This document shows positions 29,334-36,691 of a DNA stretch of 39,819 nt, piece after piece (the stretch's first letter is position 1; every line of letters starts with the position of its first letter). Location: positions 1-39,819 of the forward strand of contig JBBTXQ010000027.1 in assembly GCA_038062165.1 (NCBI GenBank), written 5' to 3'. Origin of the DNA: DATDSR01 sp038062165. Lineage in GTDB: Bacteria > Patescibacteriota > Minisyncoccia > Phycocordibacterales > DATDSR01. The notes under the pieces are model-generated. The model ran no database searches. It saw only the letters and a program-made list of their open reading frames with translations, and had not been told where the DNA came from. The position numbers and the translations under genes were made by a program.

Positions 29334-31085
29334 ATGAAAACAAAAATTGCCTTTCTGCCCCTATTTTTAGCCATTATTTTAGTCCCTCTTAGCTTTGTTT
29401 CGGCGGGTAAGCCAAGTGGTGGGGGTGGCGTAAATTCAGGCATCTCTATTGTGAGTCCCAATGGTGGAGAAGTTTACACCGAGGGCGATATCGTCAATAT
29501 AACCTGGACGGCTGGTAAGCGAGTGGGTGATATTTGGATCGGCTATTTTTCCGCACCGAACACGCTTGACTGGATCGCTACTGGCCTATCTAATACCGGT
29601 TCCTATAAGTGGACGGTCAATGTGGGCAATACCACCAACACGCAGTTCAAAATTTACATTTCGAGCAACGGCGGTTCTGATTATTCTAATAATTACTTTA
29701 CAGTCAATCAGCGCGTCCCAGCGCTCACCTTCACCGCTGATAGCGCAAGTCTCCCATACAATGGGAGCACCACACTGCGTTGGAACGCAACTGACGTAAC
29801 ATCATGTACTGCCACAGGCGCTTGGAGTGGCAGCAAGACCCTCGCTGGTTCGCAAGCCGTCGGGCCACTCACAAGTTCGCGTACTTATTGGCTTAACTGC
29901 ACGGGCATATATGGTTCGATAAGTAAGAGTGTGACTATCACCGTCGCACCGGCACCAGTGCCTACGCTCGCACTTACTCCCGATGACACAAGTCTTGCTT
30001 ATGGTGGCGAGACCACGATTCGCTGGACTAGCACTAATGCCACGAGCTGCTCTGCTTCTGGTGCTTGGAGCGGAAGCAAGCCTACATCTGGAGCTTATGC
30101 GACCGGCGCACTCACAAGCTCAAAGACTTACACACTAATTTGCTACGGCAATGGGAGTTCTGTTGTGAAGAGTGTGAGTGTCTCGATCGCTCCGGCGCCT
30201 GCACCAACTGTGGCGCTTGCGGCCGATGACTCTGACTTGCCTTATGGTGGCGAGACTACTCTGCGGTGGATTTCTACAAACGCCACTTCTTGTGCCGCTT
30301 CTGGCTCTTGGACTGGTAGCAAGGCAACGACTGGCGAACAGGCCACGGGCAGACTCGGCGGTGGTAGTCGCAGCTTTACTCTCACTTGCACAGGTGCAGG
30401 TGGGTCAGCTTCTTCTACTGTTACAGTGTACGTTGCGCCTTCGATCTATCCTGTGCCAACGGTCAAGCTCACGGCTGCCGATCCGATCGTTAGTTCCGGT
30501 AACGCGACCACACTTAATTGGACTTCTACGGGAGCAGAGCGTTGCGTTGCGTATGGGGCTTGGGATGGAGATGTCGCCACAAGTGGTTCTATCTCCACGG
30601 GCGCCTTGTATGAAGATCATTACTACAGCATCACTTGTTACAACCCAGACAATATCAGCAACTATTATCTGGTGGTGGTAAATGTTATAAATGGTCCGGT
30701 TAATCTTGTGCCTTTTGCGGGTACCTTCCAAGAAATGTTGGACTCTGGAAATAGTTACGTTTGCTATAGCGATTTCTGGCCGGAAGGAAAAGGTCCAAGT
30801 TCTAAATACACTTATTACCTAGCCGACGGGAAAGTGCGCAGAGAAGCCGAATACCTAGACGGCACTACCGGAACCTTTTTCCCATCTACTGGTTCGTATT
30901 ACCTTGAGTTGTACTATCCTTCGATCGCGCTCTATACCAAAGACTATCTCAACAACACTCGAACATTCTATCCCGGAGAATCAACATACGAGAGCTTTGC
31001 CAAAGGAATGAGTGAACCAACAAATAGCGTAGATTATTGTAGCCAAGGTTCCCTCGACCCAGCTCTCTTTACTCTACCCCTGTAA
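29334..31085 (+). CDS. Secreted surface protein with tandem Ig-like repeats
   Basis: A 583-residue protein with a signal peptide (MKTKIAFLPLFLAIILVPLSFVSAG). Residues ~38-125 form a Kre9/KNH-like Ig domain (ISIVSPNGGEVYTEGDIVNITWTAG). Four ~83-residue repeats follow, each with the pattern P.(V/L).L..D...(S/P)YGG.TTLRW.ST.AT.C.A.G.WSG...T...A.G.L...(R/K).Y.L.C.G...S.S..V.V: the first two Cys-containing strands are well conserved and the fourth is divergent. The last ~120 residues are unique. Likely adhesion or a cell-surface stalk. An overlapping ORF in another frame at 30178-30681 is a shadow. Confidence 0.85.
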   Translation: MKTKIAFLPLFLAIILVPLSFVSAGKPSGGGGVNSGISIVSPNGGEVYTEGDIVNITWTAGKRVGDIWIGYFSAPNTLDWIATGLSNTGSYKWTVNVGNTTNTQFKIYISSNGGSDYSNNYFTVNQRVPALTFTADSASLPYNGSTTLRWNATDVTSCTATGAWSGSKTLAGSQAVGPLTSSRTYWLNCTGIYGSISKSVTITVAPAPVPTLALTPDDTSLAYGGETTIRWTSTNATSCSASGAWSGSKPTSGAYATGALTSSKTYTLICYGNGSSVVKSVSVSIAPAPAPTVALAADDSDLPYGGETTLRWISTNATSCAASGSWTGSKATTGEQATGRLGGGSRSFTLTCTGAGGSASSTVTVYVAPSIYPVPTVKLTAADPIVSSGNATTLNWTSTGAERCVAYGAWDGDVATSGSISTGALYEDHYYSITCYNPDNISNYYLVVVNVINGPVNLVPFAGTFQEMLDSGNSYVCYSDFWPEGKGPSSKYTYYLADGKVRREAEYLDGTTGTFFPSTGSYYLELYYPSIALYTKDYLNNTRTFYPGESTYESFAKGMSEPTNSVDYCSQGSLDPALFTLPL

Positions 31086-31102
31086 CAAACTCAAGCATCT
31101 GT

Positions 31103-31108
31103 TATAAT
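31103..31108 (+). promoter_or_regulatory. Leaderless-type extended -10 (TG-T-TATAAT)
   Basis: TATAAT ends exactly 6 nt before ATG 31115. Confidence 0.7.
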
Positions 31109-31114
31109 TAACGT

Positions 31115-31483
31115 ATGAATAATTGGCTCAAAATAATCGGCTCTCTAGTTGTGCTTGTTGGCATTGCTCTAGTGCTTACTCAATTTCAGAATACTAACGA
31201 GCAAACACCACAACCAGAACCAGAACCACAAGAAGAGCCCGCACCCGAACCCACACCTTCCGATGATCCCGAACCTCCCAATTCTGGGAATGACGTTGTG
31301 TATTGCAAACCCGAACAGCGCAGAGCAGATGCTTGCATTACTCTCTACAAACCAGTCTGCGGCAATGTGAATGTGCAGTGTATTAAAGAACCTTGTCCTC
31401 CGCTCAAGCAAACTTACGGAAACTCTTGCGAGGCGTGTAGCAACGAACTTGTAGACTTCTACACCGAAGGGGAGTGTCGGTAA
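31115..31483 (+). CDS. Membrane-anchored Kazal-like protease-inhibitor domain protein
   Basis: A 122-residue protein: one TM anchor (IIGSLVVLVGIALVLTQF), a Pro/Glu linker (PQPEPEPQEEPAPEPTPSDD) and a Cys-rich C-terminal domain with CITLYKPVCG, QTYGNSCEAC and YTEGEC, the Kazal spacing (C..PVCG..TYxNxCxAxC..GxC), plus an extra CIKEPCPP pair. Eight Cys in all. Kazal domains inhibit serine proteases by a surface loop. It would be displayed outside the cell. Confidence 0.82.
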   Translation: MNNWLKIIGSLVVLVGIALVLTQFQNTNEQTPQPEPEPQEEPAPEPTPSDDPEPPNSGNDVVYCKPEQRRADACITLYKPVCGNVNVQCIKEPCPPLKQTYGNSCEACSNELVDFYTEGECR

Positions 31484-31496
31484 GTGAGACTTAAAT

Positions 31497-32168
31497 ATGA
31501 CAGTTCTGGTCACAGGTATTGGCAAAGGGATTGGACAGGCCCTGGCCCAAAAGTTCTTGGCTGAAGGGCACGATGTTGTGGGCACTTATTTCCAGTCTGT
31601 GCCCGATTTCTCTCACGACAAACTCACATGCATCCCGCTTGATTTGAGTGATGGTGCAAGTGTTGTGAGTGCTGTGCACGAGATAGAAAAGTTAGGAATT
31701 AAATTTGATGTGCTTATCAATAATGCCGGGGCACTCTTCGATGAAGAAGAAACGAAAGTTGTTATAGATAAATTACGCAAGACGCTTGAAGTGAACTTAA
31801 TCGGCACTATTAATTTTACCGAGCAAATTTTAGAATCAGTGAGTAGTAACGCACACATAATCAATATCTCCTCCCGAGCTGGTTCACACGAAATGCATCT
31901 ACAAGAAAAGAGTCACGAACCATTTCAGTATCCCGCATATCGTATTTCTAAGTCTGCACTCAACATGTACACTGTCTTTCTTTCGCATCAACTTGCCCCG
32001 CGCAAGATCACTGTCTCCTCTGTGCATCCGGGTTGGGTGCGCACAGATATGGGTGGCGAGGAAGCAGATATTACACCCGAAGAAGCCGCGAGTGATATTT
32101 ACAAATTTGCTCTCACGCGTCCAGAGTCGGGCCAATTTTGGCATAATGGAAAACGACTACCATGGTAA
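31497..32168 (+). CDS. Short-chain dehydrogenase/reductase
   Basis: A 223-residue SDR. TGIGKGIGQALAQKF is the TGxxxGxG cofactor motif, LINNAGAL the NNAG motif, INISSRAGS holds the catalytic Ser, and YPAYRISKSALNMY the YxxxK pair. SVHPGWVRTDMGGEEADITPEEAA is typical of the extended C-terminus. Substrate unknown. The next gene's start overlaps the stop. Confidence 0.92.
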   Translation: MTVLVTGIGKGIGQALAQKFLAEGHDVVGTYFQSVPDFSHDKLTCIPLDLSDGASVVSAVHEIEKLGIKFDVLINNAGALFDEEETKVVIDKLRKTLEVNLIGTINFTEQILESVSSNAHIINISSRAGSHEMHLQEKSHEPFQYPAYRISKSALNMYTVFLSHQLAPRKITVSSVHPGWVRTDMGGEEADITPEEAASDIYKFALTRPESGQFWHNGKRLPW

Positions 32169-32554
32169 AAAAATTACATCTTGAATTTATTGGCACTCTC
32201 ATCTTTGTTCTCGGAGGAACTTATGTTGCTTACAAGTTGATTGGTGGTGTGGGCGAATTCTGGAGCGCACAGAAGTTCTGGAATGTCGCGCTCATTATCT
32301 GTTGGCTCTTTGTCTCGGCCGGCTATTATCATCAAGGCTGGAAGGTGCATAAACGGCGTGATTCAAGTGAGGTCTCGCTTCTTCTGCCCGTAACAGTCTT
32401 TATCGTGCAGTGTATCCTCTTTGTGAAGGGGATCTATTATCATGACTGGTCGCTTATAGCGGGAGCTATGATGGTCAATTCCGGTGTGGTATTCAGTATT
32501 TACCAAATAGTCAAGAATAAACCAGTAGTGTATAATAAGAGTACTATTAATTAA
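32162..32554 (+). CDS. Small membrane protein, PQ-loop/SemiSWEET-like
   Basis: A 130-residue protein with four predicted TM segments. The stretch YYHQGWKVHKRRDSSEVSLLLPVTVFIVQCILFVKGIYY has the layout of a PQ-loop/SWEET half-transporter (basic loop followed by S..VSL and a TM), but PQ is replaced by HQ. Overlaps the SDR gene by 7 nt. Assignment is tentative. Confidence 0.55.
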   Translation: MVKKLHLEFIGTLIFVLGGTYVAYKLIGGVGEFWSAQKFWNVALIICWLFVSAGYYHQGWKVHKRRDSSEVSLLLPVTVFIVQCILFVKGIYYHDWSLIAGAMMVNSGVVFSIYQIVKNKPVVYNKSTIN

Positions 32555-32568
32555 GTAACAATAAGTAT

Positions 32569-32823
32569 ATGGCAAAAGAGAATTCGGCTTTCATGAAGCC
32601 CTTGAAAGTGAGTGACGATTTGGCGGCAGTGGTCGGTCCTGGCCCCTTACCTCGTTCAGAAGTGGTTAAGAAGCTCTGGGTCTACATCAAGGGTCACAAT
32701 CTTCAGAATCCTAAGAAAAGACGCAATATCATCGCCGATGATAAGCTCAAAGCAGTTTTCGGTGGTAAAGGTGAGGTTGATATGTTCGAGATGCAAAAAT
32801 TAGTTTCGGCCCACCTCTCATAA
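32569..32823 (+). CDS. SWIB/MDM2 domain protein
   Basis: An 84-residue stand-alone SWIB domain: FMKPLKVSDDLAAVVGPGPLPRSEVVKKLWVYIKGHNLQNPKKRRNIIADDKLKAVFG. In bacteria (Chlamydiae, some CPR) such proteins are small and possibly DNA-linked. Function here unknown. Confidence 0.93.
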   Translation: MAKENSAFMKPLKVSDDLAAVVGPGPLPRSEVVKKLWVYIKGHNLQNPKKRRNIIADDKLKAVFGGKGEVDMFEMQKLVSAHLS

Positions 32824-32866
32824 CCTCTCAAATTAACAAAAATAAAGTAAATCACAATAAAATAAT

Positions 32867-33073
32867 ATGACAGGAACAATCAAAACACTTCTTACTGAAA
32901 AGAAGTTCGGCTTCATCACAGTAGAAGGACGCGAGAAGGATCTCTTCTTCCACAAAGACAAAGTAGCCGCTGGCACCAACTTCGACGATCTTAAAGAGGG
33001 TGACACAGTCTCCTTTGACATCAACGAGACTGGTCCTAAGGGCCCAGCCGCAGAGAACGTCGCCCGCGCGTAA
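32867..33073 (+). CDS. Cold-shock domain protein
   Basis: A 68-residue CspA-type single-stranded RNA/DNA-binding protein. KKFGFITVEG and KDLFFHKD are RNP-1/RNP-2 like motifs. GxVKWF is replaced by MTGTIKTLLTEKKFGFI, with the aromatic F residues kept. No long cold-shock leader can be made out in the 43-nt gap. Confidence 0.9.
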   Translation: MTGTIKTLLTEKKFGFITVEGREKDLFFHKDKVAAGTNFDDLKEGDTVSFDINETGPKGPAAENVARA

Positions 33074-33082
33074 GCAAATCGC

Positions 33083-33940
33083 ATGAGGTCGTATCGGGAG
33101 ATCTTGGCCCTGGCTAAGTCTGGCAATTACGCGATTGGCCACTTCAATTTTGCCAATTTCGAGATGCTCTGGGGTGTGGTGAACGCGGCTAAGAAATTGC
33201 AAGTGCCTGCTTTGTTAGGCTTGGCTGAAGGCGAACGCGATTGGGTGGGGATAAAACAAGCAGTTGCTTTGGTTAAAAGCTTGCGTGAAGAAGGGTTAGA
33301 AGTATATCTGAATGCCGATCACACTTATTCGCTTGAAAGAGTTAAAGAGGCAATTGATGCAGGTTTCGATTCTGTTATATTTGACGGGGCAAAATTAGGC
33401 ATAGAAGAGAATATTAAGATCACAAAGGAGTGCGTTGACTATGCCAGGGCCGTATCATCTTCTTCGGGTCGAGATGTGATTATAGAGGGCGAACTTGGTT
33501 ATATCGGCGAGGGATCGACTGTGCGTGACGCACTTCCTGACGGTGTGCAAATGACTAGTGTGGGTGATGCACAAAGATTTGTAGAAGAGACGGGTGTTGA
33601 TTTGTTCGCGCCTGCTGTGGGCAATGTGCACGGCATGTTGCGCGGCTCTTATGATCCACCCCTAGATTTATCTAGGATAGAAGAAATTGTAGGCGCAGTA
33701 AATGTGCCACTTGTCTTGCACGGTGGTTCGGGTACGCCCAATTTGAGTGAGGGTATCGCGGCGGGCATTAGTGTGGTGCATATTTCTACTGAATTGCGCA
33801 AAGCCTGGCACGACGCAATGCTAGTGCACTTAGAAGAATTTCCAGACGAAATTGCGCCGTATAAAGTGGGCAAAGGCGCCCTGGAGGCAATCCAAAAAGT
33901 AGTCGAATCTCGCTTGGAATTATTTTCAAGCCCTAATTAA
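33083..33940 (+). CDS. fba: Fructose-bisphosphate aldolase, class II
   Basis: A 285-residue zinc-dependent aldolase of the class II/ketose-bisphosphate group. NADHTYS (catalytic-site Asp and zinc His), EGELGYIGEG, GNVHGM (zinc His) and VPLVLHGGSGTP (zinc His) are all present. It cleaves fructose-1,6-bisphosphate, linking with gap elsewhere in the window; tagatose/other ketose bisphosphate specificity cannot be excluded. Confidence 0.92.
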   Translation: MRSYREILALAKSGNYAIGHFNFANFEMLWGVVNAAKKLQVPALLGLAEGERDWVGIKQAVALVKSLREEGLEVYLNADHTYSLERVKEAIDAGFDSVIFDGAKLGIEENIKITKECVDYARAVSSSSGRDVIIEGELGYIGEGSTVRDALPDGVQMTSVGDAQRFVEETGVDLFAPAVGNVHGMLRGSYDPPLDLSRIEEIVGAVNVPLVLHGGSGTPNLSEGIAAGISVVHISTELRKAWHDAMLVHLEEFPDEIAPYKVGKGALEAIQKVVESRLELFSSPN

Positions 33941-33958
33941 TTTTCTAAATTTTAGTCC

Positions 33959-35605
33959 GTGACACTTAAAGAGCAATTACAGCACATAATCAAGGGCGAC
34001 GTTTCTGATGCAATTGAGATTCTCAATAAGAATTCTACCGACGCTTCCATATTTCAGATACAGCCGGAACTTGTTGTGTCACCGCATTCAAGCGAGGATA
34101 TCAAGAATCTAGTCAGTTTTGTTAATTTGCACAAGAGCGAATTCCCACATCTCTCGCTTACTGCCCGGGCGGCCGGTACAGACATGAGTGGTGGCCCGCT
34201 TACAGAATCGGTCGTGCTGGATTTTCTGAAATATTTCCAAGGAGTTAAGAATATAGATATTGATAAGCAAGAGGCAACTGTCTTGCCCGGCACGTATTAT
34301 CGCGATTTCGAGAAAGCCACATTAGGCAAGGGCTTACTCTTACCCAGCTATACTGCGAGTAAGGAGTTGTGCACCGTGGGTGGTATGGTGGCCAATAATT
34401 CTGGCGGCGAGAAAACTCTTACCTATGGCAAAACGATCGATTATGTGCGTGAACTTAAAATTGTTCTTTCAGATGGTAATGAGTATGTAACTAGGGCACT
34501 TGACCGTGCGGGTCTGGATGAGAAGATCGCCCAGAATAATTTCGAAGGGAAAATTTATTCTGAAATAAAAAAGTTAGTGGAAGTTAATAGAAACTTGTTG
34601 CGCGAGGCTAAGCCCAAAGTGCACAAGAATTCGGCCGGTTATTACTTATGGGATGTGTGGGATGGTGAGACATTTGATCTGAACAAATTGATCGTTGGCT
34701 CGCAGGGCACACTGGGTATAATCACTGAAATCAAATTAGGCTTAATCAAGCCCAAAGAGCACTCAAGTCTACTTGTGATCATGCTCGACGAGTTCGCCAT
34801 GCTTTCAGAGGTGGTAGGAACGATCCTTGCGCATAAACCAGAAAGTTTTGAGGCATATGATGATCACTCTATGAAGCTCGCCGTGCGCTTCATGCCGGAC
34901 ATGATGAAGCAATTGGGGGCAAAGAACTTAATCGCGTTGGGTTGGCAATTCTTGCCAGAAATTAGATTGATCTTGCTGGGCGGTGTGCCTAAATTAATCC
35001 TAGTTGCAGAATTTACAGGCGATTCTGAAGACGAGATATATGCAAAAGCGCGTGCCGCAGAAAAAGACTTAAAAAAGTTCGATATCAGGACGCATATTGC
35101 CAAAAATGACAAAGAAGAGAATAAATATTGGACAATGCGTCGCGAGAGCTTCAATCTCCTGCGCAAGCATGTTCACGGCAAGCACACGGCACCCTTCATA
35201 GACGACATTGTTGTCTTGCCAGAGCACTTGCCTAAGTTCTTGCCAGAATTAAATGCCTTGATGAAAGATTATAAACTTGAGTACACAATCGCAGGCCATA
35301 TCGGCGATGGGAATTTCCATATTATTCCCTTGATGGACTTTGAGAGACCGGATTTCAAACAGATTATAAGTGAACTCTCGAAAAAAGTTTATGATCTAGT
35401 AGGGAAGTATGGCGGTTCGATCACAGGCGAACACAATGACGGTCTAATCAGGACGCCCTTTCTAAACAGGATGTATAAACCAGAAATTCTGGAACTTTTC
35501 AATCAAACCAAGCAAATTTTTGACCCCCTGAACATTTTTAACCCTGGCAAGAAGACGGGAGCTGACCTAGGCTATACCCTTTCCCACATCAGACATTGGC
35601 AATAA
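33959..35605 (+). CDS. FAD-linked oxidoreductase (GlcD/D-lactate dehydrogenase type)
   Basis: A 548-residue flavoprotein starting at GTG. The FAD_binding_4 domain has SLTARAAGTDMSGGPLTESVVLD and GGMVANNSGGEKTLTYGKT...VGSQGTLGIITEIKLGL; the FAD-oxidase C domain ends EYTIAGHIGDGNFHIIPLMD...GGSITGEHNDGLIRTPFL...QTKQIFDPLNIFNPGKK. It oxidises a 2-hydroxy acid such as D-lactate or glycolate; the Fe-S subunit is not beside it. Confidence 0.9.
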   Translation: MTLKEQLQHIIKGDVSDAIEILNKNSTDASIFQIQPELVVSPHSSEDIKNLVSFVNLHKSEFPHLSLTARAAGTDMSGGPLTESVVLDFLKYFQGVKNIDIDKQEATVLPGTYYRDFEKATLGKGLLLPSYTASKELCTVGGMVANNSGGEKTLTYGKTIDYVRELKIVLSDGNEYVTRALDRAGLDEKIAQNNFEGKIYSEIKKLVEVNRNLLREAKPKVHKNSAGYYLWDVWDGETFDLNKLIVGSQGTLGIITEIKLGLIKPKEHSSLLVIMLDEFAMLSEVVGTILAHKPESFEAYDDHSMKLAVRFMPDMMKQLGAKNLIALGWQFLPEIRLILLGGVPKLILVAEFTGDSEDEIYAKARAAEKDLKKFDIRTHIAKNDKEENKYWTMRRESFNLLRKHVHGKHTAPFIDDIVVLPEHLPKFLPELNALMKDYKLEYTIAGHIGDGNFHIIPLMDFERPDFKQIISELSKKVYDLVGKYGGSITGEHNDGLIRTPFLNRMYKPEILELFNQTKQIFDPLNIFNPGKKTGADLGYTLSHIRHWQ

Positions 35606-35612
35606 CAGTAAC

Positions 35613-35641
35613 TTGACATCTGGTCAAGTATATGATATGCT
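35613..35641 (+). promoter_or_regulatory. Promoter TTGACA-17-TATGCT with extended -10
   Basis: TTGACA at 35613-35618, a 17-nt spacer ending in TG-A, and TATGCT at 35636-35641. The spacer shares TCAAGT with the promoter at 3491. Confidence 0.8.
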
Positions 35642-35662
35642 TCAGTTTGGAGGGTCAAAATC

Positions 35663-35842
35663 ATGATCACGCAGCGAGGCTACAGGGCTCTGGAGAGCCG
35701 CGCGATCGAATCGCGCGAAATCGAGCTTCTCGAGCGAGAGCTCGACTCGATCTTCGGCATTCCGGAGATGATGCGCTCCGGCGAGCCCCAGCAGTTTCGG
35801 GCTCGGCGGGATCTCCATCCGGAGATCCCGAAGAAGCCGTAG
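35663..35842 (+). CDS. Hypothetical protein (59 aa, ORFan, SD-led single-gene unit)
   Basis: The frame from ATG 35663 reads MITQRGYRALESRAIESREI... with a strongly charged amphipathic helix (SRAIESREIELLERELDSIFG) and a basic end (RARRDLHPEIPKKP). GGAGGG at 35649-35654 is a good SD, 8 nt before ATG. Codons are very GC-rich against the FAD oxidase upstream. With its promoter and terminator it is a complete single-gene unit. No recognised function; the long helix could be a dimer coiled coil. Confidence 0.68.
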   Translation: MITQRGYRALESRAIESREIELLERELDSIFGIPEMMRSGEPQQFRARRDLHPEIPKKP

Positions 35843-35871
35843 TCGCGAATCTCCCAGCGCGGCCAGTGCCC

Positions 35872-35910
35872 AGACCGTCCCGACGCAAATCGAGACGGTC
35901 TTTGCTTTTT
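35872..35910 (+). terminator. Intrinsic terminator after the 59-residue ORFan
   Basis: AGACCGTC and GACGGTCT arms followed by TTGCTTTTT. The T-tract ends exactly where REP family B begins (35911). Confidence 0.8.
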
Positions 35911-35929
35911 CAGGAGGTTTAGCCTCCTG
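35911..35929. repeat. REP palindrome, family B (left)
   Basis: CAGGAGG-TTTAG-CCTCCTG, 2 nt beyond the transposase stop. Confidence 0.82.
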
Positions 35930-35931
35930 TA

Positions 35932-36600
35932 TTACTTGGTTAGAGCATTGAGCTCTGGCGCTATCTCCATCCAATCGTGTATGTTATCAAGAAGTTCAGT
36001 GGCGGAATCATAAATATCTAGTAGTGAATTTTGTGATAATATCCTATTTTCAATTCTTTCGTCTCCGAGATAATCGTAAAGACTTGAGTACTTATAATTA
36101 ATTAGAAATCTTTTTGCCGCTTCCTTGTCTTTTACGCCATTAATTTTCCAGTTTGGCTCAAAAATGTCTAGGTGGTTTAAATGTATGTATGTAGGAATGT
36201 GTTTAAAATAGTTGTCGGTATTCATGTGTTTCGCCCTATAAGTACCTTGGAACAAACTTCCGGACCTTTCATTCATTGCATTAAAATACATTGTGTAGGC
36301 AGTTAATAATTTTTGCATAAATTTCGATATGCCGCCCTCACGTATTTCTTTTAACAATAAATGAAAGTGGTTAGTAAGTAGAGAGTATGCACACACATCA
36401 ACAAGCTGTTCACCGCGATTCCACTCATAGACATCCTCAATTTTTTCAGCATTTATGTCGAAAGAATTAGTTCCGTTTGATATAAATAGCAATTTCATAA
36501 AGCGATCATGATCGTGTTCGTTACTAAAAATAATGCGCCTGTCTACGCCCCGATTGTAAACGTGGTAGTACTCTCCAGTTGAAAATTTGAATTTCCTCAC
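35932..36600 (-). CDS. REP-associated tyrosine transposase (Y1_Tnp / RAYT), family B
   Basis: A 222-residue HUH Y1 transposase, divergent from the one at 4369. The metal-binding HUH motif is HFH at residues 78-80 (LLTNHFHLLLKE) and the likely nucleophile is Y105 in TAYTMYFNAMNERSGSLFQGTYRAKHM. The N-terminus is FKFSTGEYYHVYNRGVDRRIIF. GTG is the start; an extended -10 (TG-A-TAAAAT on the minus strand) ends exactly 6 nt before it and its TG comes from the REP arm. Confidence 0.9.
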   Translation of the reverse strand: MRKFKFSTGEYYHVYNRGVDRRIIFSNEHDHDRFMKLLFISNGTNSFDINAEKIEDVYEWNRGEQLVDVCAYSLLTNHFHLLLKEIREGGISKFMQKLLTAYTMYFNAMNERSGSLFQGTYRAKHMNTDNYFKHIPTYIHLNHLDIFEPNWKINGVKDKEAAKRFLINYKYSSLYDYLGDERIENRILSQNSLLDIYDSATELLDNIHDWMEIAPELNALTK

Positions 36601-36606
36601 CCAGTC

Positions 36607-36615
36607 ATTTTATCA
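36607..36615 (-). promoter_or_regulatory. Extended -10 of RAYT B, formed at the REP edge
   Basis: On the minus strand TG-A-TAAAAT, with TAAAAT at plus 36607-36612 and the TG (36614-36615) being the last two bases of the REP arm. The spacing to GTG is 6 nt. Confidence 0.55.
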
Positions 36616-36648
36616 GGAGGCTAAACCTCCTGCAAATACCTCCTGCAA
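36614..36648. repeat. REP palindrome, family B (right), plus half-repeat
   Basis: CAGGAGG-CTAAA-CCTCCTG (36614-36632), inverted relative to the left copy, followed by a second CCTCCTGCAA. Confidence 0.8.
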
Positions 36649-36678
36649 GACCAGTCTTTCTTTTTTGTCCGTATTGTG

Positions 36679-36684
36679 TATACT
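36679..36684 (+). promoter_or_regulatory. Near-leaderless -10 (TATACT) for rplY
   Basis: TATACT ends 7 nt before ATG 36692. Confidence 0.55.
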
Positions 36685-36691
36685 AGTCGCT

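Larger units (their letters stand above)
35911..36648 (-). mobile_element. RAYT/REP element B
   Basis: A minus-strand Y1 transposase gene framed by family B REP palindromes in opposite orientation (35911-35929 and 36614-36632), with an extra CCTCCTGCAA half-repeat at 36639-36648. A solo copy lies at 25403-25429. Confidence 0.68.

Noticed and set aside
30178..30681. 167-aa ORF in another frame of the Ig-repeat gene
   Set aside because: It is a shadow created by the tandem repeats; the main frame has signal peptide and repeats.
35632..35974. 96-aa plus-strand and 110-/73-aa minus-strand ORFs
   Set aside because: They overlap the 59-residue ORF that has the promoter, SD, matching GC-rich codons and a terminator; the alternatives cross the terminator or REP.
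36587..36691. N-terminal extension of L25
   Set aside because: It would be translated from REP sequence and precede the -10; the family start fits ATG 36692.
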